From NCBI GenBank assembly GCA_934486915.1, contig CAKSRC010000038.1, positions 1 through 10,252 of the forward strand: a DNA stretch of 10,252 nucleotides, in the 5' to 3' direction. A program made the position numbers and the translations under genes. Below are positions 7,091-10,252 of the stretch, in pieces; position 1 is the first letter of the stretch; each line of letters starts with the position of its first letter. The stretch is from an uncultured Eubacteriales bacterium (GTDB lineage: Bacteria > Bacillota > Clostridia > Oscillospirales > Acutalibacteraceae). The notes beneath the pieces were generated by a model. It saw only the letters and a program-made list of their open reading frames with translations, was not told the DNA's origin and searched no databases.

Positions 7091-7119
7091 TTGCATTAAT
7101 ATAATGGATATAATATATA
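7091..7119 (+). promoter_or_regulatory. Candidate promoter of the XRE regulator
   Basis: TTGCAT (7091-7096), a 17-base spacer and TATATA (7114-7119) lie 44 bases before the XRE start. The region is so AT-rich that other -10 boxes are possible. Confidence 0.35.
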
Positions 7120-7124
7120 TTATA
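7109..7124. promoter_or_regulatory. 16-bp perfect palindrome upstream of XRE (candidate operator)
   Basis: TATAATATATATTATA is perfectly self-complementary and overlaps the predicted -10 box of the XRE promoter. This is a normal position for autorepression by a dimeric helix-turn-helix protein. Simple AT-richness could also produce it. Confidence 0.3.
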
Positions 7125-7163
7125 AACATATAAGATTGACTGTATTGAAAAGGAGAAGGCATC

Positions 7164-7532
7164 ATGCAACCAGATTCTTTAGGAAAGAAAATACGACGTT
7201 TACGAATCAACAATTGTTTATCTCAGGCTCGCTTAGCCGAAGCCGTTGATGTTTCAACTAATTACATCGGACAGATTGAGCGTGGTGACCGTACCCCAAG
7301 TTTAGAAACGACTATTGCATTATGCAATGCTTTACACGCAAGTGTGGATTATGTTGTATCTGATGATATTTCCACCAGAGATGATGAAATTATGACAGAT
7401 ATCCGGGCACAGCTTGTAAAACTTACTCCTGATGAGAAACAATATTTTTATCATATGATCGTAGGCTATATCCAATTAAAGGGTGAAAATGCAGCAACAA
7501 AGACTCTGCTCGCAGCCAAAAAGGAGCTTTGA
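7164..7532 (+). CDS. XRE-family (Cro/cI-like) transcriptional regulator
   Basis: This 122-residue DNA-binding protein has an HTH_3 domain at about 6-63. The first helix is KKIRRLRINNCLS, and the helix-turn-helix region runs LAEAVDVSTNYIGQIERG, followed by PSLETTIALCNAL. The C-terminal part (about 70-122) is helical, with no peptidase or ligand domain that I recognise, so the protein is a compact repressor type. AAGGAG at 7150-7155, 8 bases upstream, supports the ATG. It is divergent from the STAND gene (317 bases between starts) and convergent with Shedu, so it could control either the STAND promoter or its own. A palindrome over its promoter suggests autoregulation. Small XRE regulators commonly accompany defence genes and restrain their expression; that role is inferred here. 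The stop codon lies within the loop of the downstream terminator hairpin. Confidence 0.85.
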   Translation: MQPDSLGKKIRRLRINNCLSQARLAEAVDVSTNYIGQIERGDRTPSLETTIALCNALHASVDYVVSDDISTRDDEIMTDIRAQLVKLTPDEKQYFYHMIVGYIQLKGENAATKTLLAAKKEL

Positions 7533-7546
7533 CGAGGGCTCCTTTT
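7519..7546. terminator. Bidirectional terminator between XRE and Shedu
   Basis: AAAAGGAGC (7519-7527) pairs perfectly with GCTCCTTTT (7538-7546) around a 10-base loop. A run of T closes the stem on the plus strand, and the leading A run gives a T run on the minus strand. The XRE stop codon (7530-7532) lies in the loop, and the Shedu stop is 7 bases beyond the stem, so one hairpin can end both convergent transcripts. Confidence 0.65.
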
Positions 7547-7552
7547 CCAGTT

Positions 7553-8749
7553 CTATATACAATTTGAATCTGCCTCCATCTGCTTCAAAATATTTTTCAA
7601 TCGATTTAGCAGATCATCATATGTCATAATATCTACAATATTCTTATGCTGTCTTTTTATTATTTCGAAATCAAAAAGCTGTTCCTTTGTCAATCCCCTG
7701 CTCCTTCCCAAAAGCAAAATTCCCTGTGGATTCACTACTTTAATTTCTAATCCTGCCGGAAGATCACCTGCAATTTTATCTCGTATTTTTTTTGCACGCG
7801 CCTCTCCTTCATGATTTAAAATGTATACATACTTCTCTATCTGAACAATCGCCCCTTCTAAATCTTTTCCAGCCACATAATTATTTCTATATTCCGTAGA
7901 CGAAACAACTTTTTGGTTATTAGGCTTTTTTATTTCCAGAAGATCAACAAATCCAGAAGAATCTACCAGTATAAAATCCGGTTTTTTCGAATGACGACCA
8001 TCATTTCCAATCTCAATCTCTCGGAAACTGGCTATGTACTTAGGATAAAGCACACATATTATTTCATAAATTTTTTCCTGCCAAACCTTTTCTGAATATG
8101 GTTCAGAATCTGCAAGCATCCTTTCAAGATTCTCAAATGCTTTTCTGTACATTTCGTAGCCCATCAACTTAATGCACTGATTATCGACTAATGAAAAATG
8201 AGTTTCCTTTTTCTCAAGGTATTTTTCATAAGACTCCTTGTGTTTCCACACTCCCTCTACATAATTGGATAACAGGTACGCGATCCGAGCATTCACATAT
8301 TTGTTAACTTCATAAGCATTCGGAAATATTTCTACCAATCCAAGAAAAGCACTGCCCGGCAAATGATTCTCTATCCCATCATCACTTTCAACAATATAAA
8401 GCTTTTTTGAGATTAAATTATCCAGTCTCCTCATAATCGAATTATGAGGATATGTAATAAACCATTTATCTGTGATATCCAAACATTTATCTACATATAT
8501 AGAATTTTCAATATTAAATACCTTCTTATCAAGGACGTAATATGCACCTTCTGTACCTGCAATCCGAAAGCAAATATACTCCTCTTCTTCATTAACCTCA
8601 ACAAGATTGTCTTGAGTCACCCAGAATGTTCCCTTAATCAGCGTTCCATACGCAATGTTCCTCACAATCTCATCAAAATTAATGCTTGGGGAATAATACA
8701 CCAGTAATCTATTTTCTTCTTTCTTTACCCTAATCGTTTTTTCTGACAT
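7553..8749 (-). CDS. sduA: Shedu anti-phage nuclease (SduA, DUF4263)
   Basis: Shedu is a single-protein phage-defence system: a PD-(D/E)XK enzyme that attacks DNA, with a variable N-terminal regulatory region. This 398-residue protein has the DUF4263 core at about 218-385. Motifs are the helix with VWQEKIYEII (222-231), KKPDFIL (Asp258), VDLLEIKKP (Glu272, Lys274), the helix with IVQIEKYVYIL (301-311), GILLLGRS (343-350) and the terminal MTYDDLLNRL (375-384). All catalytic residues are present. Residues 1-165 form a mostly beta-rich N-terminal part that I do not recognise; in this family such parts act as sensors or regulators. The ATG at 8749 has GAGG 8 bases upstream. It is transcribed alone, convergent with XRE, and divergent from recombinase B with 213 bases between the starts. 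Confidence in the nuclease family is high; the phage trigger is unknown. Confidence 0.85.
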   Translation of the reverse strand: MSEKTIRVKKEENRLLVYYSPSINFDEIVRNIAYGTLIKGTFWVTQDNLVEVNEEEEYICFRIAGTEGAYYVLDKKVFNIENSIYVDKCLDITDKWFITYPHNSIMRRLDNLISKKLYIVESDDGIENHLPGSAFLGLVEIFPNAYEVNKYVNARIAYLLSNYVEGVWKHKESYEKYLEKKETHFSLVDNQCIKLMGYEMYRKAFENLERMLADSEPYSEKVWQEKIYEIICVLYPKYIASFREIEIGNDGRHSKKPDFILVDSSGFVDLLEIKKPNNQKVVSSTEYRNNYVAGKDLEGAIVQIEKYVYILNHEGEARAKKIRDKIAGDLPAGLEIKVVNPQGILLLGRSRGLTKEQLFDFEIIKRQHKNIVDIMTYDDLLNRLKNILKQMEADSNCI

Positions 8750-8821
8750 TTATTTTTCCTCGAATGCTTCTAATATTATTTCATCAAATCCTGCTGATCA
8801 GGCTTGTAATTCTCTACACTT

Positions 8822-8851
8822 ATTCTATAACTATATGTATTGTTTTATCAA
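8822..8851 (-). promoter_or_regulatory. Candidate promoter of Shedu
   Basis: TTGATA (8846-8851) and TAGAAT (8822-8827) on the minus strand are separated by 18 bases and give a leader of about 65 bases. A short palindrome CTGATCAG lies in that leader at 8794-8801. Confidence 0.4.
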
Positions 8852-8856
8852 GCAAT

Positions 8857-8885
8857 TTGTGTCTTATTGGGTATAAAAGAATAAT
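8857..8885 (+). promoter_or_regulatory. Candidate promoter of recombinase B
   Basis: TTGTGT (8857-8862), a 17-base spacer and AATAAT (8880-8885) form a weak match. It lies back to back with the Shedu promoter, so the two -35 boxes are only 5 bases apart and one bound protein could affect both. Confidence 0.35.
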
Positions 8886-8962
8886 TTTTGAGCATAACAT
8901 AGCAGATATTCTAAATTCCGTGTACGATATATTAAAATCATAAACAAAGGAGAATTTCTACA

Positions 8963-9895
8963 ATGAATCACTTACAGAATCACATTGACAACTATCTAGT
9001 ACACTGCCAAACGCAAAAACGACTAGATGCAAAGACATTAAAAGCGTATCGAATTGACTTACGCCAATATTCCGAACAAATTTCCATAACAGAATCCACA
9101 GAGCTTACCCATGCTGTTCTGGAAACATATATAGCAAAACTTCATCAACAATATGCTCCCAAAACTGTAAAACGAAAAATTGCTTCTTTAAAAGCATTTT
9201 TTCACTATCTCGAATATAGAGAAATAATCAGCCAGAATCCATTTAATAAGCTTCAAATAAGATTTCGTGAACCAGTCATACTGCCAAAAACAATTCCTTT
9301 ACATTTTATAGAAACATTACTCAATGCAATGTACGAACAAAACCATAATGCTTCCAGCAGTCATAAAAAGAAAACAACGCTCCGGGATATAGCTGTTATT
9401 GAATTGCTTTTTGCTACAGGAATTCGAATCTCTGAGCTTTGTACAATACCATACCAGAATATAGATTTACAAAATAATGTTATTGTAATTAACGGAAAAG
9501 GTTCCAAACAACGTTTAATTCATATATGTGATGAAAATGTTATTATTTCACTAAACAAATACCATTCTGAATATACAAATGAAATACATTCATGCGGCTA
9601 CTTCTTTGTAAATAACATTGGAAAACGTCTATCCGATCAATCAGTACGAGAAATGATCAATAAATACTGTCGTACTGCAAACATTCAACAACATATTACT
9701 CCTCATATGTTTCGACATTCTTTTGCCACACTGCTCTTAGAAGAAAATGTTGACATCCGTTACATTCAATCCATGCTTGGACATAGTTCAATAAATGTAA
9801 CAGAAATCTATACGCATGTTGCCATGTCAAAACAAAAAGATATTCTTGAAACTAAACATCCTCGTAAAAAAATGAATGTAACAAATCTATTATAG
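8963..9895 (+). CDS. Tyrosine recombinase B (XerC/D-like paralogue of A)
   Basis: This 310-residue site-specific recombinase is of the same type as recombinase A. Catalytic residues are Arg155 (FATGIRISEL), Lys179 in GKGSKQ, His248 and Arg251 in HMFRH, His274 in LGHSS and Tyr283 in IYTHV. The N-terminal core-binding domain spans about 5-90. By eye the two proteins share somewhat more than half of their residues, including an unbroken block around KRKIASLKAFFHY and another from NPF to LPKTIPL. They differ most in the N-terminal 60 residues and around 115-140, and so may recognise related but distinct sites. The codon use of B is more AT-rich than that of A, so they are not a recent duplication. 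AAAGGAG at 8946-8952 lies 10 bases before the ATG. With A, it brackets the defence cargo. A strong hairpin follows the gene. Confidence 0.9.
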   Translation: MNHLQNHIDNYLVHCQTQKRLDAKTLKAYRIDLRQYSEQISITESTELTHAVLETYIAKLHQQYAPKTVKRKIASLKAFFHYLEYREIISQNPFNKLQIRFREPVILPKTIPLHFIETLLNAMYEQNHNASSSHKKKTTLRDIAVIELLFATGIRISELCTIPYQNIDLQNNVIVINGKGSKQRLIHICDENVIISLNKYHSEYTNEIHSCGYFFVNNIGKRLSDQSVREMINKYCRTANIQQHITPHMFRHSFATLLLEENVDIRYIQSMLGHSSINVTEIYTHVAMSKQKDILETKHPRKKMNVTNLL

Positions 9896-9903
9896 TCTTT
9901 CGT

Positions 9904-9933
9904 CAGTCTTGAAGAATCCTTGCTTCAAGACTG
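9904..9933 (+). terminator. Terminator of recombinase B
   Basis: CAGTCTTGAAG (9904-9914) pairs perfectly over 11 bp with CTTCAAGACTG (9923-9933) around an 8-base loop. It begins 8 bases after the stop codon. The T content after the stem (TCTTATTGTT) is moderate. Confidence 0.65.
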
Positions 9934-10252
9934 TCTTATTGTTCAATAAACATCTCACTAAAAGCTCTCCATTTTAAAATATAAGATTTTTGATGTTGGA
10001 TAAATTCCAAGGATAATTTCTAATTATCGATGATTTGATATCATGCCATATCTGACTCCAATCAGCTATCTAACGGATAACAATAGATTATCAATCACTT
10101 TTTCTACATAATACCCTAAAACTCGCTCCTTTTCAAGCTATTTGTAAGCTTTATTACCACCATTTGTATGTTTTAGAATAATTAATCAACAATTCTGATT
10201 ATATGTTTTATCTTTTACGCAAAATATGTTCCTTTCTAATGCGCTTGTCCAG
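9934..10252. other. Gene-free AT-rich stretch after recombinase B
   Basis: I see no credible coding region or RNA gene in these 319 bases on either strand. They hold short inverted repeats: GATAATT-TCT-AATTATC at 10012-10028, GATAA/TTATC around 7 bases at 10076-10092, and TAATCA/TGATTA around 7 bases at about 10183-10201. A recombination site for recombinase B or the control region of a gene beyond the window are both possible. Confidence 0.5.
10007..10028 (+). repeat. Partial match to the right half of the 51-bp repeat
   Basis: Fifteen of 22 bases match the right half of IR-L (1784-1805): the AAGGATA block and the closing AATTATC are kept at the same spacing, and the middle six bases differ. 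It lies downstream of recombinase B, as IR-L lies downstream of recombinase A. AT-richness makes chance similarity possible. Confidence 0.25.

Noticed and set aside
7913..8707. Two plus-strand frames opposite Shedu
   Set aside because: They are shadows of the conserved nuclease gene on the other strand.
673..8825. The 11-mer ACACTTATTCT shared by 673-683 and 8815-8825
   Set aside because: Several 11-base matches are expected by chance in 10 kb, and there is no extended similarity.
1..10252. CRISPR array, tRNA or rRNA genes
   Set aside because: No regularly spaced direct repeats and no tRNA- or rRNA-like sequence were seen on reading the window.

Overview
The window looks like an accessory (defence-type) region in the chromosome of a low-GC, gut-type Firmicute, most plausibly a Lachnospiraceae-like Clostridium relative. 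The grounds are strong GGAGG-type ribosome binding sites, AT-rich DNA with TTGACA/TATAAT promoters, a Clostridia-style 10-TM metal exporter at the left edge, and XerC/D-like stand-alone tyrosine recombinases. The species cannot be read from the sequence.

Layout, left to right. (1) 1-551, minus: the first 183 residues of a PF11449-type (ArsP_2) metal/manganese exporter, with a near-consensus promoter and a leader carrying repeated TTTGCA boxes. (2) 803-1726, plus: tyrosine recombinase A. (3) 1755-6909: two perfect 51-bp inverted repeats enclose two convergent genes, a NodU/CmcH-type O-carbamoyltransferase (1893-3560, plus) and a 1096-residue STAND ATPase with an N-terminal PD-(D/E)XK nuclease-like domain and helical C-terminal repeats (3557-6847, minus). 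Their 3' ends overlap by 3 bp, and a nested hairpin sits just inside the end of the ATPase gene. (4) 7164-7532, plus: an XRE-family repressor, convergent with (5) 7553-8749, minus: a Shedu (SduA, DUF4263) anti-phage nuclease; a hairpin terminator separates them. (6) 8963-9895, plus: tyrosine recombinase B, a paralogue of A, followed by a strong hairpin and a gene-free stretch to the window end.

How it may work. Shedu is an established single-gene phage-defence nuclease. The nuclease-STAND-repeat protein has the build of antiviral STAND (Avs-like) sensors. Two related recombinases bracket this cargo. The most striking structure is the 51-bp inverted repeat pair: one copy lies 28 bp after recombinase A, the other 11 bp before the ATPase start. 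Inversion between the copies would exchange the carbamoyltransferase and the ATPase relative to a fixed promoter outside the right repeat and to read-through from recombinase A. This would be a phase-variable, either/or defence module. The inversion and the functional link between the two genes are inference; the repeats, gene order and motifs are visible directly.
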